Shown: positions 21,362 through 32,010 of the stretch, one piece after another
Layout: each line of letters begins with the position of its first letter
Position numbering within the stretch: position 1 is the stretch's first letter
Notes under the pieces: model-generated
The model's database searches: none
Seen by the model: only the letters and a program-made list of their open reading frames with translations
What the model was told of the DNA's origin: nothing
From: Geotrypetes seraphini
Taxonomy: Eukaryota > Chordata > Amphibia > Gymnophiona > Dermophiidae
DNA: 64,000 nucleotides
Direction of reading: 5' to 3'
NCBI RefSeq assembly: GCF_902459505.1
Contig: NC_047088.1
Coordinates: 12,662,056 to 12,726,055, forward strand
Made by a program: the position numbers and the translations under genes

Positions 21362-22856
21362 TAGAGAGCTGCACGGGTCACGGGGATCCCGTGGGGACGC
21401 CTCCGAGGGTCGCGGGGTTCCTGCGGGGCTGGATGTACTAAGTCGCGCGGTTTGTCTCCCTACCTGCTCTGCTTGCAGCACAGAGCCGAACGGAAGTCTT
21501 CCCGACATCAGCGCTGACATCAGAGGGGAGGGAGGGCTTAAACAAAGCCCTCCCTCCCTCCGACGTCAGCGCTGACGTCGGGAAGACTTCCATTCGGCTC
21601 TGTGCTGCAGGCAGGGTAGGTAAGGAGGAGTAGCCTCGCGGCTATCAAGGGAGGGGGCGGTCCGCCCCGCCCCGTGTGCAGCAAAGCCGGCCAGATCCCC
21701 TTACTTTTGTGGAGCTAACCCAACCGACCGACAACAGCCCTGGTCCGACAAACCTCCCTGCCCTTAACCGCGAATCTAAATTACCTTCTTACAGCAGCTG
21801 TAAGAAGGAAATTTAGATTCGCGGTTAAGGGCAGGGAGGTTTGTCAGACCGGGGCTGTTGTCGGTTGGTCGGGGAAATGCCACAAAAGTAAGGGGACCTG
21901 GCCGGCTGTGCTGCACCCGGGGCGGGAGAGAAGGAGGGGGGAGAAGGACGCTGAAAGCACTGGGGAAGACAAAGGGGTGGAGAAGGACGCTGAAAGGCCA
22001 TGGGGAAGACGGGGTGGGGGGGAAGGACACTGAAAGCATTTGTGGAAGACAGAAGGGGGAGAAGGACGCTGACAGGACATGGGGAAGATGGGGGGGGAGA
22101 GAGAAGGATGCTGAAAGCACATGGGGAAGACAAAGGGGTGGAGAAGGACGCTGAAAGGACATGGGGGGTGTGGAGAAGGATGCTGAAAGGACATGGGGAA
22201 GATGGGGGGGGGGGGAGAAGGACGCTGAAAGGAAATGGGAAAGAGAGAGTGGGGAGAAGACGCTGGCAGGGAAGAAGACAGAGATGCCAGACTATGGGGG
22301 GAGCGGAGGGAAGAAGATGGGTGCCAGACCAATTGGAAGGGGGAGAAAGGGAGAGGCACAGTAACAGAGCAAATGGAAGACGCAGAAGGAAGAGAGAAAG
22401 TGGATGGAAGGAACTGAATGAGAACATGAGGAAAGCAGAAACCAGGCAACAAAGGTAGGAAAAGAATTCTATTTCTTTTTTTCTTGCTTCAGGATAAAGT
22501 AGTATATTAGTTGTGTTGATAAAAATTTATAAACAAAAGAGGCTCTGGTAGAAACCCGTTTACAAAGTGTGTATTCTTCCCAATTAATATTTCCAAATTA
22601 ATAAAGTCTTTTTGCTTATTTGTAAATGGGTTTCTACCAGAGCCTTTAATTCAGTAGCATAATTAAATGAAATAACTATTTCTGAAGTTTATAGGGACGG
22701 GCGGGGACGGAGGACATTCCTCGCGGGGACGGGTGGGGACGGAGGTATTCCTCACGGGGACGGGTGGGATTCCTCACAGGGACGGGTGGGGACGGGTGAG
22801 ACTTTGGCGGGGACGGGTGGGGACGGGTGGGATTTCTGTCCCCACGCAACTCTCTA
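21362..22856. mobile_element. Non-autonomous hAT, 1.5 kb, nested in the larger hAT
   Basis: The left end TAGAGAGCTGCACGGG and right end CCCCACGCAACTCTCTA match the MITE at 16015. The exact 8-bp duplication GTCCGCAA is at 21354-21361 and 22857-22864, and the host hAT resumes seamlessly. The interior contains an inverted pair about 21460-21620 (CGGAAGTCTTCCCGACATCA), a second about 21700-21910, a purine-rich block of GAAGGACGCTGAAAG repeats (21945-22240), and at 22255-22560 the inverse of the 4540-4830 module of the other hAT family. No coding function. Confidence 0.93.
21945..22245. repeat. Purine-rich repeats around GAAGGACGCTGAAAG
   Basis: The word GAAGGACGCTGAAAG or a one-base variant recurs about eight times at intervals of 35 to 50 bases, separated by GACATGGGGAAGA. 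It is internal to the nested hAT element. The long open frames over it on both strands are due to composition. Confidence 0.8.
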
Positions 22857-23759
22857 GTCCGCAATTAAGATATGCGGCGCGGCGGGAGGCGAGTGTGCCG
22901 GTGTCTGCTTTGCAGCTCACCTGGCAACAGGGCCGGACTGGCCATTGGGAGGACCGGGCATTGTCCCGGTGGGCCGCGGCCCATCCTCCTGTGCTGGCTG
23001 CAGTCCTGTGAGTGGATGTTTAGCCTGCCTGTCTTCCCCTTAGTATCCTATGAGCCAGGCAGTGTGTGAGGGGGAAGTGGGGGGAGGAAGAGAAACTTCA
23101 CACTGAGTCTGTCACAGGAACTCAGTGAGGCTGTAGTGTGACTCCACATGTGACATCTGTAATCAGGAACAGTTCCTAGTGCTCCCATGCTAGAGAGGTG
23201 AGGATATGGGGGGATGTTAATGTGTCTAATAATGTGCTCCTCTGTAAAAACCTCTGTATCTTCCATGGGGGACATGCTAAATTCGAGGAAATAAAAAAGC
23301 TGCTTATGATGATTGCATAGAGAAGTTCAGTAAGCTGAGAGGAGGGCTGGGCTCTCTGTGAACAACCAACACACTAATCCTCTGCGCTGTACCTTATGGA
23401 AAACTCAATATAGCAAAAAACAGTAAAGTGTATATGTGGCCCTTCACAGTGCTTTTGTAAACATCATAATAAAATAACAAAGGCTCCAATAATGAAAAAT
23501 AAAAGTCCTTTTCCCATACACTCAGGTTGCACAAGTCCGGTTTTCACCCGGACAGTATATTTTTTGACCAAAACGGATGTCTACAATTAGTAAAATTCAC
23601 CAATCACATATTTTTTTATGGGGACGGATTTGTATACAGCACTTCATTAGATTTTTTTTTATTATACAAATTTTATCTTTTTGTAGACTTGAAGTCTTGA
23701 ACAAAGAAAATGAGTACAGCAAAAAAAAGCAAAAACAGATAGTGGAAGACCATTCCAAG

Positions 23760-25634
23760 ATGCCTAGACAGAGTACATATGGAGTGATTGAACGCAGTGG
23801 GAAAGCATTGTGTATTATGTGTAATGAAAGTGTTGTGTCTCGCACATCAAGTGTCAAACGTCACTTTGAGACCAACCATAACAGTGTTGCTGAACTTGGT
23901 TTAGCTCAAAGAAAAGAGTTCCTTGTAGGAAAATTAAAGAAATATCATTCCCAGTCTCTTAGTTTTAGCAACTATCTTTCAAAAACTAATCATCTTACAG
24001 TTGCCAGCTTTCAAATTTCACTGTGCAAGGCAAAACATGGTAAGCCCCTCTCTGATGGAGATTTTATCAAAAAGGCAATTTTGGCTGGGAGTAATTCACT
24101 CTTCCATGATTTCCAAAACAAGGATAAAATTGTGCAGCGCATCTCTGAGATGCCGCTAAGCAGAAATACTGCAAAAGATAGGGTTCTGCGAATGGCTGCT
24201 GATGTTAGTCAACAGCTTACTTGCGACTTACAAAAAGCACCCTTCTACTCCATGTGCTTGGATGAAAGTACAGATATTACTAACCATGCAAGACTAGCGT
24301 TCATTTTGCGTTATGCTACTGGTGACATCATGAGAGAAGAGCTGGTAAAACTGCTGTCTTTGCCTGGAAGAACACAAGGGATAGATATCCACAATGCTGT
24401 GATGGAGGCTTTTTCATCACTAGACATAAGTCCAGAAAAAGTGGTTTCAGTTACTAGCGATGGAGCACCTAGCATGGTGGGGACAACATCAGGATTCATT
24501 CATTTCTTTGCTAAGGAAGCAAAACATCCACTGATTCAATTTCACTGCATAATACATCGAGAGGCTCTCTGCGCCAAAGAAAGCAGCAAAAAACTTGACG
24601 ATGTCCTCAAAGATGTAACAAAAATGGTGAACTTCATCATGGCGCGTGCTCTTAATTTTCAACAATTTCAAGCCCTTCTTGATGAGGTTCAGGCACAATA
24701 TAACACTTTACTGATGTACAATAATGTCGGTGGCTGAGCAGAGGACGAGTGTTAGAGAGATTTGTGGCCTGCTTGGAAGAAGTTAGGCTATTTATGAACG
24801 AAAAGGGGGAAGACTATCCTCAACTCACCAACATGGCCTGGCTTACCAACCTCATGTTCTTTACAGATTTTACTAACCACTTTAATGTACTAAACAAAAA
24901 ATTACAAGGCATGGGAAAAAACAGCAGAAAGCATGTTTAGTGACATCAAAGCTTTTGAGAGAAAATTGCATGTTTTTGAAAAAGACCTTGAGAGTGGACA
25001 GCTAAAATATTTTCCCAACCTAAAAATACATTTGGATAATTCTACAACATTTGTGGACAGTCATAAGAAACACCAGGAAATCCACAAAGCATATTCCACC
25101 ATTGTAGCCGAAGCAAAGGAGAATTTTAGTAAAAGATTTTCTCAGTTCCGTAAGATGGAGACAACCCTTTCATTTATAACTTCCCCAGAAAAGTCCACAT
25201 TTGAAGATCTTGATCTTTCCTGCTTACAGTGGTTGGATATTCAAAATTTGGAAATGGAGCTACTGGAATTTCAAGAAAGCTCTATCTGGAAAAGTAAATT
25301 CAATGACCTGCGTGCGGCTCTTGAACGTATTGAGTGTGAAAGGGTGACAAATGAAATCACTGCTAGCAGTTCTGAAAATGAAATCCTAAAAGCGTGGAAT
25401 TCTCTGCCAGACAATTTTAAGTCCATGAAAGCACTTGGGATTGCTCTTCTTACTTTGTTTGGGTCATCCTATGCTTGTGAGCAGCTGTTTTCGGCTTTGA
25501 ATCATATAAAATCTGATGCTAGAAACAGATTAACGGATGACATGAGTGCTGCATGTGTTGCTCTGAAATTAACGCACTATGAGCCAAGGATTGACAAGTT
25601 ATCAGCATGCATGCAACAACAAAAATCACATTAA
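23760..25634 (+). pseudogene. hAT transposase with BED finger and hATC domain
   Basis: The transposase would cut and paste the surrounding element. From Met at 23760 (MPRQSTYGV) it shows a BED-type zinc finger (Cys18 and Cys21 with paired His near 35-40), then the RNase-H-like core with CLDESTDI (Asp168) and VTSDGAPSM (Asp234), then WLSRGRVLERF (24735-24770), and a C-terminal dimerisation region ending LFGSSYACEQLFSALNHIKS (25455-25515). An in-frame stretch upstream to 23577 exists, and a TTTTTGTAG acceptor-like site at 23677-23685 may mark an intron end. Two single-base frame changes, near 24730 and in an A-run near 24920, make it a recent pseudogene; the frames are otherwise open for about 620 codons. 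It resembles GTF2IRD2/Charlie8-type transposases. Confidence 0.9.
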
Positions 25635-26869
25635 TTTTTTTCAGAGCATGCCCAATGCATATGTTTACATGAAGCAGTGTTTTCAGTTTGCAGTTAAGAC
25701 ACTTTCTAAGTTATTTAAATATTATTTAAAGATGTTATTTAAAAAAGGGACTTTACATGGCCCTGTTGTATTCCAATCTGGAATTTCCAATAAAAACGGT
25801 TGGTTTAATTGAAAGCTCTTTTGTTTTCTTTACATCATATTATTAGAAATGTAATGATTTAACAATTTTTTTCTAATTTGATTGTAAATTTTACAAAAAA
25901 ACATGTATAGACTCTTTGGGAATGCACACCGAGTCTTGACACAGTTAACAGTTTTAAGAAGTTTATCTTTTTTTTTTACTCAGGATACATTTGACATGTT
26001 ATGTGAATAATGCATTTAAAATATATTGTGTAACTGAATCAAATTATTCCTAAATTCATTAAATTGAATGAAATCATTAAAACATTATAAATTGCCAATA
26101 AATTGAAATGAAAACCAAAGGATTGTGAATCAAATTGATTCACAACCTTTACATACCAATACAAAGATTCCAACCTTTAAAAATGATGTTACATAGTTCA
26201 GGCAACTTTATAAAGAGTTTTTAGATACTAAAATCTTGTTATTAAGGTTTAATTGACGTGCTGGCACTTTGAGGAAATTCTTTGGTTTTGTGCGGCAGTT
26301 TGGGCACTCGGGCTCAAAAAGGTTAGCCATCACTGGTCTAGGGGATTCTGGAGGTGGTTTGGGGGGCTCACCATCACCTATAAGGGAGCTGTAGTGAGGA
26401 GAAGCCATGGCACCCTTTTTGTGAAGTTCACAGCGGTGCCCTGTAAGGTACCCCACTATTTAGGTGGCATGTCTGGGTGTGCAGTCCATCACTTTGCAGA
26501 CCCCTCCCTCAGGGCTTGTTCTAGGCGTTTTGGACTTGGACGGAAGGTTGGACGGAAATGTGGTATAAAGATGGACGATTTAGCGGCTTGGACGATCAGA
26601 TCAGCAGGACGTATAATTACACGATTTTCAAAAGTAAAAAAAAGTTGGACGTATCTTTCAAAAATGTGTCTTAAGCTGTTTTTTTTACTTTGGACGACTT
26701 GCGAAATGGACGTAAATGGACTTAGACGTCCCTTTCGATTATGCCCTCTGTATGTTTATTTGTATAAAGTTGTTTTATTATTTGTCTCCTAATTTTAAAC
26801 TGTCATACGCATTGAAGTATCTGACATTGCGTTTACAACAAATTTTTAATAAACTTGAAAATTGATTTT

Positions 26870-26962
26870 ATCATTTCTTCTCTATTTCTTCTATAGTATT
26901 ATTTTTGTACACCGCCTAGAAGTTTGATTAGGCGGCATAAGGAATTTTAAATACACTTGAAA
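26870..26962 (+). mobile_element. L2-like LINE tail
   Basis: TTGTACACCGCCTAGAAGTT followed by TAGGCGGCATAAGGAATTTT and AATACACTTGAAAAC is the L2-type tail with its short hairpin (CCGCCTA/TAGGCGG). No coding part remains. Confidence 0.6.
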
Positions 26963-26969
26963 ACAGGTT

Positions 26970-27540
26970 TAACGACGATTGCTGGTTTTGGTGCATCTGG
27001 CCCTAGGTGTCATCATTGAGGATACATTGGTTCAATGTGCTGTAGCGGCAGTGGCTAAAAAAGCAAATATAATGCTCGGAATTAGCAGGAAAGGATGGAA
27101 AACTAAGTATGAAAGTGTTATAATGCCCTTGTATCGCTCTATGATATGGCCACACCTCAAATACTGTGTGCATTTCTGGTCACCATATCTCAAAAAGGAT
27201 ATAGCGGAATTGGAAAAGTAACAGGGAAGGGTGACAAAAATGATAAAAGGGATGGGACGACTTCCCTATGAGGAACGGCTACAGAGGCCGAGGCTCTTCA
27301 GTTTGGAGAAGAGATGGCTCAGGGGTGATATGAAAGGGGTCTATGAAATACTGAGTGGAGTGTAAAGGGTAGATGTGAATCACTTGTTTACTCTGTCCAA
27401 AAATACTGGGACTAAGGGTCATGCGATGAAGCTACTAAGTAGTAGATTTAAAATAGACCAGAGAAAATATTTCTTCACACAGTGTGCAATTAAACTCTGA
27501 AATTCGTTGGCAGAGAATGTGATGAAATCAGTGAGCTCTA
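26970..27540 (+). mobile_element. CR1 LINE ORF2 C-terminal fragment
   Basis: A frame from 26979 to 27221 reads LGVIIEDTLVQCAVAAVAKK, then MPLYRSMIWPHLKYCVHFWS and PYLKKDIAELEK, the CR1 thumb region. Coding similarity continues out of frame (DKRDGTTSL-, LFSLEKRW-like segments near 27290) to NSLAENVMKS near 27505. At 27541 the sequence passes directly into the 105-bp array. It is 5' truncated and frame-broken. Confidence 0.85.
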
Positions 27541-28548
27541 GAATGTTGCTACTTAGGATTTTAAAGTGTTCGAGGCTTGTGCAGATGAGGACGGAGCTTA
27601 GGCATTGGTGGAATGAGGCATTATGACATCACAATCTGAGCGCTAGAATGTTGCTATTTAGGATTTTAAAGTGTTTGAGGCTTGTGCAGATGAGGACGGA
27701 GCTTAGGCATTGGTGGAATGAGGCATTATGACATCACAATCTGAGCGCTAGAATGTTGCTATTTAGGATTTTAAAGTGTTTGAGGCTTGTGCAGATGAGG
27801 ACGGAGCTTAGGCATTGGTGGAATGAGGCATTATGACATCACAATCTGAGCGCTAGAATATTGCTACTTAGGATTTTAAAGTGTTTGAGGCTTGTGCAGA
27901 TGAGGACGGAGCTTAGGCACTGGTGGAATGAGGCATTATGACATCACAATCTGAGCTCTAGAATGTTGCTACTTAGGATTTTAAAGTGTTTGAGGCTTGT
28001 GCAGATGAGGACGGAGCTTAGGCACTGGTGGAATGAGGCATTATGACATCACAATCTGAGCGCTAGAATGTTGCTATTTAGGATTTTAAAGTGTTTGAGG
28101 CTTGTGCAGATGAGGACGGAGCTTAGGCATTGGTGGAATGAGGCATTATGACATCACAATCTGAGCGCTAGAATGTTGCTATTTAGGATTTTAAAGTGTT
28201 TGAGGCTTGTGCAGATGAGGACGGAGCTTAGGCATTGGTGGAATGAGGCATTATGACATCACAATCTGAGCGCTAGAATGTTGCTACTTAGGATTTTAAA
28301 GTGTTCGAGGCTTGTGCAGATGAGGACGGAGCTTAGGCATTGGTGGAATGAGGCATTATGACATCACAATCTGAGCGCTAGAATGTTGCTACTTAGGATT
28401 TTAAAGTGTTCGAGGCTTGTGCAGATGAGGACGGAGCTTAGGCATTGGTGGAATGAGGCATTATGACATCACAATCTGAGCGCTAGAATGTTGCTACTTA
28501 GGATTTTAAAGAGTTTGAGGCTTGTGCAGATGAGGACAGAACTTGCAG
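27541..28548. repeat. Ten-copy 105-bp tandem repeat
   Basis: The word GAATGTTGCT (once GAATATTGCT) starts units at 27541, 27646, 27751, 27856, 27961, 28066, 28171, 28276, 28381 and 28486, a strict 105-base period. Units differ by a few substitutions (TACTTAGG or TATTTAGG, GTGTTCGAGG or GTGTTTGAGG, GGCATTGG or GGCACTGG), and the variants are interspersed. The second half of the unit (GGTGGAATGAGGCATTATGA, CATCACAATCTG) recurs inverted inside the hAT MITE at 47095-47135. The first word also occurs in the CR1 tail at 10735. Confidence 0.95.
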
Positions 28549-28656
28549 GAATGTGACAGGGACAGGAAAAGAACTTGCAGGGACGGTAAGGGGAAAATGA
28601 GTTCCCGTGGGGATGGGGAAAAATTTGTCCCTGTGTCATTCTCTACTCCTGAGCCT
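28549..28656. mobile_element. hAT terminus of the TAGAGAATGACACGGGG family
   Basis: GAGTTCCCGTGGGGATGGGG followed by AAATTTGTCCCTGTG and TCATTCTCTA is the right end of the same family as 46903-47354. The matching left end is not visible; the 105-bp array takes its place. Confidence 0.7.
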
Positions 28657-28699
28657 ATCTTAACTTCATCCTATCCCCTCTCATTTCAGAGCTTCCTTT

Positions 28700-28930
28700 C
28701 AAATGAAAGATACCTATATGCATTTACACCATATAGGTATTTAATCTATCATATCTCCCCTTTGCTTCAAAGTATACAGATTGAGATCTTTAAATCTGTC
28801 CCTATATGCCTTATGATGAAGACCAAGCACCATTTTAGTAGCCTTCCTCTGGATTGATTCCATCCTTTTTATATCTTTTTGAAGGCACGGCCTCCAGAAT
28901 TGTACACAATATTCTAAATGGGGTCTCAAG
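28700..28930 (-). mobile_element. CR1 LINE ORF2 fragment
   Basis: On the minus strand (28929 to 28741) a frame reads MRPHLEYCVQFWRPCLQKDI, KRMESIQRKATKMVLGL and LNLYTLKQRGDMID, the same CR1 region as at 33255-33450. Both ends are lost. Confidence 0.85.
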
Positions 28931-29099
28931 TCTTATACAGGGGCATCGATATCTGCTTTTTCCTACGTGCCATACCTCTCCCTATGCACCCAGTTCTTTA
29001 TTGGACCATTGACAAAAATACAAGTGAGAAAACAATGGTGTTCTGTAGGGCCTGGTTGCAATGGCACCTATATCTCGTGGAACAAGGCGCACATCGCTG

Positions 29100-29720
29100 C
29101 CAGAGGTAGCCAGGCTTTTTGACTATGTCCAATGCAGAAACAAGAAATCTCCCTTCTCAAACAATAAAATAATTCAAGAAAAATGAAACAGAACTCTCAT
29201 GCACAGTCTCATCCAAGAAAGACTTTCTTCTTACACAAATAATTCATTGAATGTCGCCTTAAAGGCTCAATGGTGCTCCCCCATTCCCTGGAAGCAGCAA
29301 GTGCAGGGATATATTTCCCTGGAGTGTGTAACGGAGCACTCAGGCGAGAACTAATTTCAGTGTCAAGACATTAGTCGCAGAAGATGTGGAAAAGAGGGCC
29401 AGGAATGTGATTTCTATTATAGGCTCCATCTTTCTTCATTTCTCCTCCTCGTTCTCCCTGCTGTGGGCAGTGGGCATGTGACAACTGACATATCTAGCTC
29501 CTGGAGGATACTGCAGCAGTGTAACTGCCATATAAGAGTATCCTTAACTAGCAGAATTGAAGCTTCGTTCTGCCGCCCTTATTCACACCAGCTATTTAAT
29601 TTGTCACATTGAGCTCAACATAACAAAAATTAATTTAACTTCAAATGCAATAAACTAATGGTGAATTAGTTGAAACACAGTGGGGCTAGTATATGGAACA
29701 CAACTAACATAATTTATTTC
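29100..29720. other. Unassigned sequence
   Basis: About 600 bases with no recognisable gene or repeat. It may be single-copy. Confidence 0.35.
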
Positions 29721-29724
29721 AAGT

Positions 29725-29870
29725 CGTGTGTGTGTATCTGGGTTCTCTTGTATGTTTTGTGAGGGTAGCATTCAAAACACAGCTAATAAAATTATTTCCA
29801 AGCCATGTGTGTGTGTGTGTGTGTGTGCGTGGACACACAGCTGCATGTGTGTGTGTCTGTGTTGTGTGTT
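29725..29870. repeat. (GT)n microsatellite region
   Basis: Interrupted GT dinucleotide runs, the longest at about 29805-29830, with the variant GTGTGTCTGTGTTGTGTG near 29855. Confidence 0.9.
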
Positions 29871-29930
29871 TCTTTGACCTAAAGATAGGGGGTGGTTTAA
29901 ATGGAGCAGTACATGTCTGTTGGTTTAGAA

Positions 29931-30092
29931 CAGGGGTCCTCGAGAGCCGTATTCCAGTCGGGTTTTCAGGATTTCCCCAATGAATATGCAGGAGATCTAT
30001 TTGCATGCACTGCTTTCAGTGTATATTCATTGGGAAAATCCTGAAAACCCAACTGGAATACGGCTCTCGAGGACTGGAGTTCCCTACCCCTG
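29931..30092. mobile_element. hAT MITE, 162-bp near-perfect palindrome
   Basis: The left end is CAGGGGTCCTCGAGAGCCGT and the right end ACGGCTCTCGAGGACTGGAG then TTCCCTACCCCTG, inverted along nearly the whole length. The exact 8-bp duplication GTTTAGAA lies at 29923-29930 and 30093-30100. This terminal family is common in vertebrate genomes. No coding capacity. Confidence 0.93.
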
Positions 30093-30229
30093 GTTTAGAA
30101 TATGAAACCAAATTTTATGCTATACATGTATCTAACCACTAGATGTCACTGTCAATAGATTTGAAAAGTAAACAGCACTAACCCCAAAATAGCCTTTATT
30201 TATCGACAGGCTTTTGATCCCAAATGAAT

Positions 30230-30440
30230 TTTCACGTTCACTTCGCTCATCACATCGCTAATGGTCCCTTCTGTTCGACAATTATTTTATGATACAACAC
30301 GCAAGTCTGTTTATTCAGTGGTTGCACCCACTTTGTGGAACGCCTCCCTTTGGACCAAAGACAGGAGACAACTCTAACAAATTCAACTCCGGCCTCAAAA
30401 CCTTTCTCTTTAAAGATACCTACGAGATTTATAGCTAAGA
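30230..30440 (+). mobile_element. L2-like LINE C-terminal fragment
   Basis: FSVVAPTLWNASLWTKDRRQ (about 30315-30370) and a following NLSL-K-tail-like segment are the end of an L2-type ORF2. The sequence then runs into another L2-like fragment. Confidence 0.5.
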
Positions 30441-32010
30441 TTAAACGCATATGAGACTCGGACAAAGGCCACGTATCGGACAATTCCCTACTCAATCCGT
30501 TCAAAATGCTGCTGTGCGATTCATATTCTGTGAGAGCCGCTATTTTCACGTTACCCCTCTCCTCAAGTCACTTCATTGGCTTCCCGTCCATTGCCGAATA
30601 CAGTTTAAACTCCTCTTGCTGACCTACAAGTGCGTTCGCTCTGAAGCCCCCCAATATCTCTCCTCGCTCATCTCCCCCTATGCTCCCCTCCCCCCATGAT
30701 CTCAGCTCGTTGGGCAAGCCCCTCTTATCTGTACCCTTCTCTTCCACTGCCAACTCCAGACTCCGTCCCTTCTTTCATGTGCCTGAATCAATATGTCGTG
30801 CTCCGTCCCTGGCAGTGTTCAAATCCAAGCTAAAGGCCCACTTTTTTGAAACTGCTTTCAACTCTTCAACTCCCCCTCACTGCTGTCAGATACCTAGACA
30901 AGTTTCAAGTTTATTTAAAATTTCTTATACCGCCCAATCAACCTTCTAGGCGGTGCACAAAATCATAAAAACATACTTTAGCTAAAATACAAATTTAAGC
31001 TGACAAAGCATCACCAAACAGTAACAATAACTTACGAAGACTTTTAAAAACAAAGACAAACAGGAACAAAAGGTAAAAAGGCAAGAACTACAATAGTCAA
31101 AGTAAAAGAGAACAATTAGGGAAAATACAATAGGAGGGGCTGCTTTAAATAATGTTGAACTCAGTTGCCCTTAAAAGGACAGTTAAGTCTCGAAGGCATC
31201 AAGAAAGAGAAATGTCTTTAGCTTCGTCTTTAAGTTATTAAGAATTGATTCTTCACGTAAGTAATTTGGGATACTATTCCAGAGAGAAGGGGCAGTAACA
31301 GAAAAGATAGTAGACCTCATTGTATTATATACTTCAGTGACGCAATAGAAAGAAGATTATTGGCTGTCGATCTTAGAGGCTTAGAAGGATTATAAGGGGT
31401 AAGAAGATTATTAATAAATTTGGGTTGATTGTTTTGTCTGGTCTTAAATGTTAACAGAAGAATTTTGTAAGTGTTTCTGTGTTCCACTGGCAACCAATGG
31501 GCTTCTTGGTCGGATATCTTTGAATTGAATATAATCTTTAGAGCGGTGTTCTGTATTATCTGGAGCTTTCTTATTTCTTTTTTAGTTATGGCTTTATAAA
31601 GGACATTACAATAGTCAACGCATGAAATCACAAGAGAATGAATCAAGATGTTCAAAGACACAGCATCTAATAGACCCATTATAATCTCCCCAACCCTGAA
31701 ATGTCCTGTCTAAATTAGATTGTAAGCTCTTCTGAGCAGGGACTGTCTATTGTGTGTTTGAATGTACAGCGTTGCATACGCCTTTCAGTGCTACAGAAAT
31801 AATAAATAGTAGTCGTAGTCTTACTCCCCTTTGTTCTTCCCGTTCTCCTTCCTTTTTATTTTTATGAAATGTATCCCATCCATTTCCCTTTTGTATCGTC
31901 GGTTATATCTTGTAATTTGTGTTGTCATCTCCCCATTTTTACTTATATTTTAAACAATGTACACCGCTCTGGCAATTAAAGCGATATATTATGCGTAAAT
32001 AAACTTGAAA
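30440..32010 (+). mobile_element. L2-like LINE interrupted by another L2-like LINE
   Basis: The left part reads SVQNAAVRFIF, HVTPLLKSLHWLPV and FKLLLLTYKCVRSEAPQYL (30495-30660), then after a frame change RLRPFFHVPESI and LAVFKSKLKAHFFETAF (30755-30870). It breaks at about 30897 and resumes at about 31680 with the expected tail (TTGTAAGCTCTTCTGAGCAG, then GCTCTGGCAATTAAAGCG near 31967). The interrupter (30897-31680) is inverted. Confidence 0.8.
30897..31680 (-). mobile_element. L2-like LINE inserted in an L2-like LINE
   Basis: Minus-strand frame 31679-31317 reads SLVISCVDYCNVLYKAITKK, LQIIQNTALKIIF, DQEAHWLPVEHRNTYKILLL and continues to the end of ORF2 in other frames. The 3' tail, at the left in this orientation, shows the CCGCCCAATCAACCTTCTAG / CTAGGCGG hairpin and ends with the inverse of AAACTTGAAACTTG. 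5' truncated. Confidence 0.85.

Larger units (their letters stand above)
21283..26335 (+). mobile_element. Near-complete hAT (Charlie-type) transposon
   Basis: The left end CAGCGATGGCGAACCTATGG and right end GGTTAGCCATCACTG are the inverted termini of a known Charlie-like hAT group, and an exact 8-bp duplication GTCTAGGG lies on both sides (21275-21282 and 26336-26343). The element is 5053 bp including a nested 1.5 kb hAT MITE. It carries a transposase from about 23760 to 25634. A polyadenylation-type AATAAA occurs at about 25788. The preserved duplication and few coding breaks imply a recent arrival compared with surrounding LINE debris. Confidence 0.93.
20601..26752. mobile_element. GGGGCATAATCGAAAG-type DNA element, interrupted by a hAT
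   Basis: The left end GGGGCTCATAATCGAAAG and right end CTTTCGATTATGCCC are inverted repeats, and inner terminal words such as TTTGGACGTATTTC and GGACGTCC-like pieces recur. Removing the hAT at 21283-26335 and one copy of its duplication leaves about 1.1 kb of continuous element, matching 8823-9610 in inverse orientation. The target duplication could not be fixed with confidence. No transposase of its own. It seems to sit in an older LINE tail that resumes at 26760 and ends TTTTTAATAAACTTGAAAA. Confidence 0.75.

Noticed and set aside
21825-22458. Frames of about 200 codons on the minus strand and 150 on the plus strand
   Set aside because: Both strands are open over the GAAGGACGCTGAAAG repeats; internal to a non-autonomous hAT.
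268-28548. Tandem arrays (192 bp and 105 bp) as CRISPR arrays
   Set aside because: Units are contiguous repeats without variable spacers, in a vertebrate-type sequence.
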